Below, piece by piece: positions 7,301-16,100 of a stretch of DNA of 20,133 nucleotides. The notes under the pieces are model-generated. The model made no database searches. It saw nothing but the letters and a program-made list of their open reading frames with translations, and was not told where the DNA came from. Both the position numbers and the translations under genes were made by a program. Numbering within the stretch: the first letter of the stretch is position 1; the number at the start of each line of letters is the position of its first letter. The DNA comes from a virus, in the IMG/VR virus record IMGVR_UViG_3300048011_000246, positions 1 through 20,133 of that record, one strand, 5' to 3'.

Positions 7301-10222
7301 AACATTTGAAAGTGTTGATCTATCAGCTTTCAAATTTATGTTATAGCGATTTACGGCAGGCATCAAAACACCATCGCCCCCAATGGCTGAACGATATAAT
7401 GGATCAAGTATATCAGATCCTTTAAAGTCATTAAAGTTGTCAGTTAATATGGCGTTTTTAAATCTATGTCCAGTATCATTTGCGATTACAATATTATTGG
7501 CACGATCTTCAGCAGATGTAGACTTCACATATGTAGTGAGGGCAGTTAACCTTTTATCTAAATCTTCAATATCTTTCATCGTGTATACTCTATTAGAAGT
7601 ATTCAGTATTCGTATGGCATTTTTTCCACGAACACTGGTAGAGTTGCCAGGTATCAACACATCGGCAATCTTATATAAATTATTCAATTCTAATGGAGCC
7701 GGTTTATCACTTTCATCACCACTGATTAGTAGTGTATCGCCATACTCGTTTAATACAACACTATCAACTCTCGACAGATAGTGTTCTATCGTGCTATTGA
7801 TCACACTATTGACAGCAAGCATTCCAGTATGACTGCCTGCGCCCGGAAACTTCTCTCGAACAAGAAGACTATCTGCATCAGCTAAAGCCATGTAACTAGA
7901 AATTAGTGAAAAATCAGACGCAGGTTCTTTTACTGACTGCTTATATTTTCTAAAGTCATACAAAGTTAAAAGATCATGAGATACGCCATCATCTGTAGTA
8001 TAATTTCTTAAATATTGTTTTGCTGATTCTGGATAACTATTCGCAGTCAGATAGCCACTGCTATCGATGTTGTCTAGTTTAAGACACTTCAACTCTACTA
8101 TTAAATTATTTGCAGAAGGTGCAGTCTCTCCGCTTCGTAATTCTATGTAAGAAGTATCGTACATGGTATCTGTCTGATTGTTGACAAGGAAAAACTTAGA
8201 TGTGACATCAGTTAGTGAGTCGGGATTGTTCGTTCCGTCACTGCTAACTAAAATCTTTTCTATACTAACTACATTAGAATTTCCTAAAGTAGCACCCCTA
8301 AATGCAGAGTCATATTGAGTTTTAACGAATCCACTAACAAGCACTAAATCATCATGCGTTTCACCAATAGTGGTTTGATCGTAATAAACAATAATACTAG
8401 TAGGTGTGCCTGCAGGGAACCTTACTGTCATTCCAGTAAATACTCCACTTACATCTTTACTAGCACTTACTAATATGGGTCTGTAGATTCTAGGTGTTTG
8501 CTCACCCGAAGGAGTTGCAATACCAAATACATTATCATTTGCTATAGGTTGACTTACGCCTGCATCAGCATTGATTACCGCATCTACATTATTACCTTGA
8601 CCATCGTCAGCTAACGAGACACCAGATTTTCTAACCCTTCTCGTAATAACAGTATTGCTAACAGACTTAATAGACTCTGCTCCTATGTCAAAAAGCATAG
8701 CACTCTTTGTCTGGTCGAACAACTTACCACTATTGGTTAATGATAGCTTGTTGCCTACATACGAGCCTGGGAGCGAATCTGCTATTGCTGTTGGTACTGC
8801 ACTTTCTTGACCCGCTAATTTTCTAACATTAAACACATAGATTCTGCCCGCAGTAATATTTGCGATATTACATGAACCAATTTTAGTCGATCCATTATAC
8901 AGGTCATAATCTCTACTAATGTCTGTCTCAGTACCATCGTTAGCCGAATCTACTGAGTTGGGGCTTTCTAGAGGATGAATCGGTTGAGCATTTGTAGCAT
9001 TAAATGTAAAATACTGTCCATAATTTACACCAGTAGATTGATTAGGTTTTGTTTGACTACTCACAGTAGGACTTAGTGGTAATTGTATTTTGTTTCTATT
9101 GGTAACTTCTCTACCATAAACATACGCCTTACCGGGCATTACTTCTACATTTGGTGTACCATTTGCATCTTTTACTAGTTTGGAATTTAATCCAGAAACG
9201 ACATAGTTACCAGACTCATCATAACGTCTTCTAGCATTTTCATCACTAATCGCATTATATTCTGTAAACTCACGAATACGAATAGGGTTACCACCGACAT
9301 ATCTAATTAAAGCAAAAAAGTTTTCTGGCTCTGAGTCAGTTGCGTATGTTACTAGTGTAGGCACTAACTGCAATCTATCAGCGCCCGGAGCATTTTGATT
9401 ATTAAATCCAGATGCATTATCTAGAAGTGAAGAATCTTGATTTGAGTCAATAATGTTTTCTTTTACGCTGAACCCAACAGAAACATTATTTACAATAGCA
9501 GAGTTTGTGGGGTCTTGACCGGGTATATCACTATATCTAGTTACAATAACAATTTGTTCATCGACAAAGATAAAATGACCTTTTTGATATACAACACCCT
9601 CTTCACAAGAAACAGCAAAACATTTACCAACATGATCAGAACTTTGTGCAGGAGGGTTTTGTGTAGTTAATACTAATTCTACACCATCAACAAGTACTGG
9701 TGAACTTTCTCCAGTTGGGTTGTATACTCTTAATGTTTCGCCTTTACCAAACTGCTTTGCGCCTGCAGTTATCTGCGATGTAGATGCATTATCAGAAAAT
9801 CCAATGTAGTTAATAAAGAATGTTTTTAAGTTAGGTGCTTGTGTTTCGAATCCATTAAGACCCTTTACGATTTCGGCTTTAAGTCCACTATCCGAACCAA
9901 CTAAGATGTATCTACTTTTTTCACCTGAAGTTGCAGTAGCAAACTCATTGTATAAAGATGGGTCAGTAAACCCGGGTTGATCTTGCAACTTAACATAGTT
10001 CAAGTCATCACGAGAAGTCAAGTTAATGCCGCTGATGATAGTACCTTCTTTATACACATTTGAGCCAAATCGCTCAACTTGCTTCTGTAGAATAGTCTGA
10101 AGCTGAGTTAACTCTCTTGCTTGAACAGCCCTAGCAGGCTTGAACAAAACACGGTTAAACTGTTTCGCCTCATCGAAATCATCGTAGTACGGATCTACAT
10201 TTAAATCTTTATTGATACCCAT
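4304..10222 (-). CDS. Giant DUF4815 virion structural protein
   Basis: At 1972 residues this is the largest protein in the window. Residues 9-62 carry the DUF4815 signature: PYYDDFDEAKQFNRVLFKP, RAVQARELTQLQT and FGSNVYKEG. Further conserved stretches of marine T4-like virion proteins follow: AILTDNFNDFKGSD near residue 930, FVAPQGIKIFATGLRPNARH near 1145, DPIAQTFKI near 1317 and LQIREVIDGYPSKNILPF near 1360. The C-terminal part (about 1450-1972) is beta-rich. No enzyme motif, signal peptide or membrane helix is visible. The gene lies between gp8-like and collar-protein genes, where T4 has genes 9 and 10, and starts 16 bases after the gp8-like stop with TAAGGAAAGAG as ribosome site. Family members are reported as phage structural proteins of undefined place. 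Inferred: a peripheral baseplate or fibre-attachment protein. The family call is strong; the exact position in the virion is not known. Confidence 0.85.
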   Translation of the reverse strand: MGINKDLNVDPYYDDFDEAKQFNRVLFKPARAVQARELTQLQTILQKQVERFGSNVYKEGTIISGINLTSRDDLNYVKLQDQPGFTDPSLYNEFATATSGEKSRYILVGSDSGLKAEIVKGLNGFETQAPNLKTFFINYIGFSDNASTSQITAGAKQFGKGETLRVYNPTGESSPVLVDGVELVLTTQNPPAQSSDHVGKCFAVSCEEGVVYQKGHFIFVDEQIVIVTRYSDIPGQDPTNSAIVNNVSVGFSVKENIIDSNQDSSLLDNASGFNNQNAPGADRLQLVPTLVTYATDSEPENFFALIRYVGGNPIRIREFTEYNAISDENARRRYDESGNYVVSGLNSKLVKDANGTPNVEVMPGKAYVYGREVTNRNKIQLPLSPTVSSQTKPNQSTGVNYGQYFTFNATNAQPIHPLESPNSVDSANDGTETDISRDYDLYNGSTKIGSCNIANITAGRIYVFNVRKLAGQESAVPTAIADSLPGSYVGNKLSLTNSGKLFDQTKSAMLFDIGAESIKSVSNTVITRRVRKSGVSLADDGQGNNVDAVINADAGVSQPIANDNVFGIATPSGEQTPRIYRPILVSASKDVSGVFTGMTVRFPAGTPTSIIVYYDQTTIGETHDDLVLVSGFVKTQYDSAFRGATLGNSNVVSIEKILVSSDGTNNPDSLTDVTSKFFLVNNQTDTMYDTSYIELRSGETAPSANNLIVELKCLKLDNIDSSGYLTANSYPESAKQYLRNYTTDDGVSHDLLTLYDFRKYKQSVKEPASDFSLISSYMALADADSLLVREKFPGAGSHTGMLAVNSVINSTIEHYLSRVDSVVLNEYGDTLLISGDESDKPAPLELNNLYKIADVLIPGNSTSVRGKNAIRILNTSNRVYTMKDIEDLDKRLTALTTYVKSTSAEDRANNIVIANDTGHRFKNAILTDNFNDFKGSDILDPLYRSAIGGDGVLMPAVNRYNINLKADRSTLSNVSTTATSDAFTEVITLAPNAQTVPVVSQPYATDTRNTVTNTYKYDGEADMYPRFSSDVDYLNNPYADSTVDLSIPYQAQMEYIQTFVEPNAANYNKVAANKLISDLQSRVFKTKETAFVEVDERDVGADPHESVLAYFPYGSTSDLFGKKISTHIFIPFVAPQGIKIFATGLRPNARHYVYFDKKAENLINIKQGLENTNSAYRNGVKADKRWNAHDQVMLDQNTEVSLTPGAAYELFTDKYGVLRATALIPGKTVIADGFNFLEIADVATYDDIKDFSSSYAKVAFRGNNFDGRELSYSTRPLEGANSFSKEVTHDGSTFTTFISGMESAEPDRTFGSSGSDPIAQTFKIKSASTGNSRFAYINDIDVYFRTVSSNFGVTLQIREVIDGYPSKNILPFASKTLSQFDPLLVSSVNGTQATKFKFDNPVKLRTDTEYAFTIKPNANAPQYVLFTSKVGNPSLSKLNTAVVESSVSDWGDGKLFVSTNDSSWKPNVDEDLKFVINRCDFSTTNGTVDLIPDDVEFLTIRDNARATGTSDIIHFENDELVYVTNPANTVYPMTIGGGLDDNNAPTILTPGAGTIALNEGDYVLVQASDSTVSDKVVARIVSGQSDGGTFTLDSPYPPITAEGGVSVQVSLVVAGIVSHYSSADPSKLHLKQSSAKAGNFIDNNASQNFNQIATGTTYTIVTLGDSAGHTAAWQDVGAGSNPQQGDVFVAGTLPANPQNYNGTVRPNTQIIRSVRTGAEAKITSTDTFKLSYFEPKVAIDNTINTGSKLELFEKNDSENYVIDKPISSGEYVYGFGGMRSIISKSEQLRSGGTFKEDFRIRATLSNKGMSSVSPVLDTELTGMCAVQVDITNDSNGNTTSNWISREVMLENALPAVGLSVFIDAFRPAGTMIDVYARFRRNSNPDSKTNFVDNKLILANPEEYSNLSNPNDYRHYEYSLNEGATPPEYTSFQLRFVLRHSTSDELDSPDLNSITPDINLFPIIDRFDAVAVT

Positions 10223-10238
10223 GTTTTATACTCTTTCC

Positions 10239-12218
10239 TTAAAAATCAAACGTGAACTTTATTTTTTCGTTTTTAGTGCCATTTCTTGTTATTGGTGAAA
10301 AATCTATAAAATGTAATAGTTCTCCAGAATACACATCATACTGTCCATATGTAATGGATTCAGCTACTTTATTATTTATACTAGTCGTAGATGTAGGTGT
10401 AGACTTAACATAAAATATACCCTTCTGGAAATCGTGCATAAAGTCTCCATAATAATCTACCAAGAATACTTTAGTTTTTTCAGCCACTGCGTCATACACG
10501 ACATCATGTATTCTGGCTTTTACCACTTCAAATCGATAGTCGTAATCGTTAGCAGAAGTATCAACTGCGCTTCTAACAAAAGAAACTGTACCCTTTGTAG
10601 TATCGGGTAAACTAATTGTTGATGTAGAAGTAAACTCTGTTCCAACTTCATTTGAAGTTGCGCCTATTGACTGCCACTGTGCTAAAGTCATAGTCTCTGG
10701 TGAAGGGTCAACTATTTTGCAGATTATACCCGGACTTAAATCTTTGACCCCTACAGTTTCGATAAACTGTTCGATATAGTCATTTTGTTGACCACCACCC
10801 GAAAGTCCACTTGCACTAGAGTATAGCTGATAGTGATTTCCGTCTAGCTGTATTACTGTTCTATTATCAAAGTCTCCATCAGTAGGTGTAACTGGATTAC
10901 CAGAAGAATCTGAAAATGTTGGATTTTTAAGAAGACCAACAACAGAATATGTGCTAGTGTCTGGAACATAAGCGGAAGATCCCTGAAATACTGTAGCTAT
11001 AGTCAACTTACTCATAGCAAGTTCATTGATTGGGTCTGAACCATGTCCACCTTTAGGGGAAACAATTGCACGAAGAACAGTTGGATTGTCTCTTACAGAA
11101 GTTGATCCCTTTAAGAAAGGTGGGTATACTACCTGCGCCGTTGCAAACTTATACTTAGTTCCTCTAGAATCGAAAGCAATATTTTTTAGTGTTCCATGTT
11201 CATCTATCTTACCGTATGCTTTACATCTTTCTCCACCAACCTCACTTTGACTAATCAATATCTTTATCACTAACTGATATATTTGTTGAGCAATAAATGT
11301 GTCCTCAGTTTCTACACTCAGTGTAATTTGATTAGTATCTGACGAGGTTGTTGACGCAATAACATCATATAGTTTACCAGTATTTTTATCACGAAGATAC
11401 ATATTCGCATACGCATTTGGATCAGTATAAAGAGTTCTTCCACTTATAACTGTAGTACTAACAACAACATTTCTGATATTACTGCCTGATGCAGAAGTGT
11501 CTGGATTCACACAAGTAACATCAGATGCGTCATTTATGCTATTTGCAGGACCGAAAAGATATTGATTGAATTGACTATCAAGTGTGCTTTCTATCGCAAT
11601 TCTAGAAATACTTTCTTTTGCGTTAAGAACTACTTGTTCTTCACCATATCCACCTGCACCAGTAACATACTCTGGTAGTGGTAGACTATCTGCTGATCTA
11701 AATTGTTCAGCATCATCAGCAGTAACTGTAAACATCTTATGCCATACATACCCATCAGAGCCAGTAAAGAACTGATAGTTAGATGAGTCTGTTGCGCCAA
11801 CAATGTCGGTTGATGGTGCGCCATTATTATTATCGATACACTTTAGAACTATAAAACTACCATTATCTAAACTAATAGTAACAATCATATCGAGCGTCTC
11901 AATGTCTTTTGTGTCATCAAACGCATCATAAACTCTACCCGATGTCCAGGCATTTTCTAAAAACATATATCTTGCGAGGTTAGTACCTGATGATCCACTT
12001 TGACCACCACGAGTCACCACATCTATTTTTGTACCAAAAATTGCTCTTCTCTGAAACTCTCTCTTAGAGAATTGCGTATTACTGATAGGACCACCTGCTC
12101 GATATTCTGAAACAGTTTTGGCAGTAGATGCCACAACATAGAAGTTGTCGTTCTCTAGACTTTTATATAAGTTTTTAGTCGTTTCTGTTTTAAAATTTTC
12201 TGTTATAATTTTAGTCAT
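10239..12218 (-). CDS. gp8: gp8-like baseplate wedge protein
   Basis: Resembles T4 gp8, a dimeric wedge component that binds gp7 and gp10 in the baseplate arm. Shared motifs are the N-terminal FKTETTKNLY-type opening (residues 9-18), DGYVW (155-159), and the C-terminal block 631-659 (SGELLHFIDFSPI then NEKIKFTFDF), which parallels T4 gp8's ending (GEMIYMENRPPI, EEINILFTF; recalled from memory). GGHGSDPINEL (390-400) is a further motif typical of gp8-like proteins in related marine phages. The protein has 659 residues against 334 in T4, the extra length lying in the middle (about 190-600). Residues 492-530 hold a small module also found three times in the gp7-like protein. It starts 15 bases after the stop of the YHYH gene, with a GAGAAG-type ribosome site. 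Confident assignment. Confidence 0.88.
   Translation of the reverse strand: MTKIITENFKTETTKNLYKSLENDNFYVVASTAKTVSEYRAGGPISNTQFSKREFQRRAIFGTKIDVVTRGGQSGSSGTNLARYMFLENAWTSGRVYDAFDDTKDIETLDMIVTISLDNGSFIVLKCIDNNNGAPSTDIVGATDSSNYQFFTGSDGYVWHKMFTVTADDAEQFRSADSLPLPEYVTGAGGYGEEQVVLNAKESISRIAIESTLDSQFNQYLFGPANSINDASDVTCVNPDTSASGSNIRNVVVSTTVISGRTLYTDPNAYANMYLRDKNTGKLYDVIASTTSSDTNQITLSVETEDTFIAQQIYQLVIKILISQSEVGGERCKAYGKIDEHGTLKNIAFDSRGTKYKFATAQVVYPPFLKGSTSVRDNPTVLRAIVSPKGGHGSDPINELAMSKLTIATVFQGSSAYVPDTSTYSVVGLLKNPTFSDSSGNPVTPTDGDFDNRTVIQLDGNHYQLYSSASGLSGGGQQNDYIEQFIETVGVKDLSPGIICKIVDPSPETMTLAQWQSIGATSNEVGTEFTSTSTISLPDTTKGTVSFVRSAVDTSANDYDYRFEVVKARIHDVVYDAVAEKTKVFLVDYYGDFMHDFQKGIFYVKSTPTSTTSINNKVAESITYGQYDVYSGELLHFIDFSPITRNGTKNEKIKFTFDF
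10373..10380 (-). promoter_or_regulatory. Possible late promoter inside the gp8-like gene
   Basis: A second exact TATAAATA on the minus strand, inside the 3' end of the gp8-like coding region (codons for S-I-N-N-K). It lies 151 bases before the start of the DUF4815 gene and could drive that gene and those after it. Chance occurrence inside an AT-rich gene is quite possible, so this is weak. Confidence 0.35.
10629..10745 (-). repeat. W-module copy in gp8-like protein
   Basis: Residues 492-530 of the gp8-like protein follow the pattern L-x-x-G-(8-17 residues)-W-x-x-I/V-G-x-(10)-F (DLSPGIICKIVD, then QWQSIGATSNEVGTEF). This is the same pattern as the three modules of the gp7-like protein. Confidence 0.6.
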
Positions 12219-12233
12219 TTTCTTCTCGATCTA

Positions 12234-13157
12234 TTAAGAGCGAACCTCTTTAGTACTAGTTCCTATTATGTATGGGTACGCTGGCGTACTTAAATTGTTA
12301 TCTGCATATGTTAAGAAATATGCGTATGTTCCGTTTTTAAAATCAGGCGTTATACAGAACCTACCATTATGCTCATCCAAAACATCTGAGGCAGAATCTG
12401 CGACATGAACATAATCTTCCACATAAGCCCCTGCCGCTAAGTCGCCTCTACCTTCGGGTAAAATTTCTTTTTCTTCGTAACCACTTTTCATTCTAATTAC
12501 ACTACTTGTTGGATCATTTGCATCTGAATATCCAAAGGGCCCATAAATTGGATATCCATCTAGTGCAAATCCAACTATTTTAGAATGTCCACCAGTAAAA
12601 GTGACAGCGCCGTTATTATCTATTTCTTGCGGGTGAGCCAGATAGTTTCCACTAAAGCTAGTGTTTTTATAATATGGGCTAGCATCTCTAAGAGTCTCGT
12701 TGTTAGTAAAACCATTAACAAAGAATGCGTTACCTCTATATCTATATTCTATTTCTTCACCTTCTGATGCTCCATCACATAAATCAAATGAAAATCTAGT
12801 AGAATTAAGAGGGCTTTGAGAGTCCCATGTAAGCCCAGTACCTGCATCTTCGTCATCTTCCCAACTTATCTGCACTGCTGAAGTATAAATGGGAACTCCA
12901 TTTAATGTAACACCAACTGGTTCATTTAATTCTACAGGTGTTGGAGTACCTGGCAAAGTTTCACGATCACCATTCGATAAAATTTTACCACCCTCACCGC
13001 CTCTGTAGTTTATACTATAGACTTTACTCTGATCGGCTATTTCTGTATTTTGACCAACAAAAACCCTGTTTCCAGAATTCACTGGCTGACCCAATACATC
13101 TACGCCAGCAAAGGCTGGGTATGGATCACCATCAGTAGTAATTTTTATTATAGCCAT
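12234..13157 (-). CDS. YHYH-domain virion protein
   Basis: A 307-residue protein with most hallmarks of the YHYH domain: GVTLNGVPIY (82-91), DLCDGA (125-130, where relatives have a D-x-C-G-G-H site), HSKIVGFALDGYPIYGPFGY (191-210), and LDEHNGRFCITPDFKNGTYAYF (260-281). The tetrapeptide that names the family is absent; the nearest match is YRYR at 138-141. The domain's biochemical role is not established; in marine T4-like phages such proteins occur among virion genes. Here it sits between the gp7-like and gp8-like genes, 10 bases after one and 15 before the other. It is therefore probably co-translated and part of the baseplate or an attached surface decoration. AGG at 13169-13167 overlaps the upstream stop and sits nine bases before ATG. 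The family is confident; the virion role is inferred from context. Confidence 0.82.
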   Translation of the reverse strand: MAIIKITTDGDPYPAFAGVDVLGQPVNSGNRVFVGQNTEIADQSKVYSINYRGGEGGKILSNGDRETLPGTPTPVELNEPVGVTLNGVPIYTSAVQISWEDDEDAGTGLTWDSQSPLNSTRFSFDLCDGASEGEEIEYRYRGNAFFVNGFTNNETLRDASPYYKNTSFSGNYLAHPQEIDNNGAVTFTGGHSKIVGFALDGYPIYGPFGYSDANDPTSSVIRMKSGYEEKEILPEGRGDLAAGAYVEDYVHVADSASDVLDEHNGRFCITPDFKNGTYAYFLTYADNNLSTPAYPYIIGTSTKEVRS

Positions 13158-13167
13158 TTCATTTAAC

Positions 13168-16100
13168 CTATTGTGTTATCGTTCCTGATTCTACAACTGT
13201 AGAAACTTTAATTATTTCAGGGTCTCCACCATCATCACCCTGATTAGTCTCAAACACTTCACCATCTATATCAGTTATTGTTATTTTCTCGAAAACATAT
13301 CCCTCTAAAAAGCCTGCTGTAAACGATAATACTGCTCCAGTAGCATAGTCACCGAGTTTGAAAAAGGTGCTGTCTGCGGCTTTAGCAATAACTTTATAGT
13401 AATCAAGCGGTACAACTGCTTTTGTTGTTTCGTGTGTTGCGGCACCAGAAACTTTAACGATATCGTTAACTGCAATATTAGTGAATGGGTCTGGATTCGC
13501 AGGGTTGACAGAGACAACTCCATCGGAAGCAAGTTGATACTCAGTACCCGCTACAGGCACATTAGTATTTTCAATAAACCCTGACGCAAGCAACGAAACT
13601 GTGTTAACATCGTAGAAATTAATTTCAACTGATAGATCGCTATCTACATCACTGTTACTATTTATCAAAGATGTGCTAAACATTTTTGTACCCACAACAC
13701 CTACAGTATCTTTAACTAGAGGAGTGTATAAGCCTGGGTCAATGATAGATGCGATATCATACGAATACTCTTGATAATAATCATTGTCATGTAGTCTTTG
13801 TCCAGAGGTGTGACCCAAGAAAGAGGAATTTGTCTTCCATCTACCACCAGTATTACCCATTCCTAGAGTTCTAACATTTCCAGTTGCAATAACTTTATTA
13901 TAACTATCGCTTGACGGGTTTAAGTTTATGATATCTACAGTTGCATTGTCATCATACTTATATCCAGTATGTGTTATTTTAGCATCCAGTAATTGTCCAC
14001 TACTAAATGAAGCTGAACCTAAAATGTTTGCATTCGCACCCATAGATTGCGAAGTTTCATCTTTTCTAATCATAGATATATTTTTATCTACAGATCGAAT
14101 GTTAACAGGAACAGATGTGTCGAAGCCATAAAAACTCATTGGTCTAAAGTAATAATCCTTACCAAGCTGTTTTAAGAATCGATGTTTTGATTGATACTTT
14201 TGAGTTTCAATTGCAAATGTAGTCACACTATTTCCATATGGAACTGCATCAGTCACTGCTGTTGTACTTATAGCCAATCCTGCAACATCTTCAGCACTTA
14301 AATCATTAACGGAGTCAATCGCTTCCGATGGAAGAACGATCTCTTGTACTATCATTTCGTTAGGTTCTAATGTAAAATCTGCGGATTCAAAATTAACTAT
14401 GACATCTTTCTTGTCGAATCTAGCAATTTCTTCATTTAAGACTCTAACTTGTGTGTCATTTTCGTAATTGATGCCTGGTTGATCATTGCTTATCTCGCTT
14501 ATAGTGCCTATATCAAATGTGATTTTTGTAAAGGCTTCTCCAAATGGGGTGTCTATATTTTGCAATCCACCATTAAGTGTACCAGTCATCTCGTATTCAG
14601 CATCACCATATCTGTCATTGGGGTTTGCTGTACTAGGGTCGATTAGTTCTCTATAGTAGTCACCAATTTGATCTCTTATTATACTAACAGTTTCTTTATT
14701 CGAGATACCAGTAATATTAAAGTTTGAAGATTCGTTTAACGCACTTATCTTTGAACACTTTACTGGTTGAGAGTAATCACCGTTCAGATATCCAAAGAAT
14801 TTGGTAGTAGCGCCTGGTTCTGCGGGCAACACTCTTTGTTCGTCAGAACCACTTATCAATGGATTACCAAAAACACCACCAGAATTGAAATACTCATTAG
14901 CATTGGATGCATTAGAAACACCAACAACATTTAATATATCTAAGCAGATACCTGTTCCACTAACAGAGTCTGGCTGTGGGTCAGTCGCTGTAAATCTAAC
15001 TGGAGTGGTTTGACCACCATTAGCATGAACAGCAGACACATCTATAACTTTTCCTGTTCCAGTTACAGTTGGCTGTGGATTAGCCGCTTGAAACTTAACG
15101 CCCTGTGTAAAGTCTGTTCCAGTAACACCCACATCAGCCCAATGTTGTAAGGTAGTAGTTCCGGGGTCTTTAATGATGTATGTTCGACCAGGCACCAAAC
15201 TATCTACATCCAAATCAAAATCAGTTATGTTTGTAAAGTCTAGACCAACAGAAACCCAGTCTGCATAAGAAGTTGTACCCATGTCACTAACAATATATTC
15301 TCGCCCAGCAACCAAATCTTTTACAGAGAGATTATATACACTGTAGTGAGCATAATTATTACTTGGGGGTGCAGAGTAAGATGTTCCTATTGTCAACTTA
15401 GGTAAAATACGATTTTCTGCTAGATATCTAAACCATCTACCATAGACTTGTTTGATTGGCGAGAAGATAGCATCGAATCTAGCTAGAGTTGAGGGTACTA
15501 CAACACCACTACTAAGTTCAATTACATTTGTATTCAGTTCACTAAGTTTAGAGTTTGTGAATATAAAGTCTTCACCTGCTATTCCTTTAGTTGCACCAAT
15601 CTTAGCCCAATCACTTGCTGTTAGATTTGTGCCAGGGTGAACGATTGTGTATAGTTGACCATTGTCCAGTTCAGATAATCCAAGATTACTATCAAATCCA
15701 AACTCAGCAGTAACTGGAATAACAGGAGATATAGTTGGAGTTCTATCAATAACATCAGTACCACTTTGTGCGCCACCACCTGCTAGATTCATAGTTGCGT
15801 CAGAAGTTGATAACCATTGATCATTATCACCATTTCCATCATCAATACCATTATTGATAGCAAGAAGATAGCTAGACATTATATTAACATCTGATAGTGT
15901 AATATCAGTAGCAATAGAACTTAAATCACCAATGCCAGCAGTACCAGTGAAATTACCAAGTGCGCCTGCACCATAAGAAGACTCTTGTTTAATAACTTTA
16001 GTAAGTCCAAGATTTGGTGTATCAAATGTCGGCGCTTGACCTTGACTAAGTTGATATGCGTTAAAAAAGGAATCATAAAGAAGATTTCTTAATGTCACAC

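Noticed and set aside
7383-7781. A 132-codon plus-strand frame with hydrophobic stretches.
   Set aside because: It is fully inside the DUF4815 gene; hydrophobic runs are an expected effect of reading the complement of polar, Asn/Ser-rich codons.
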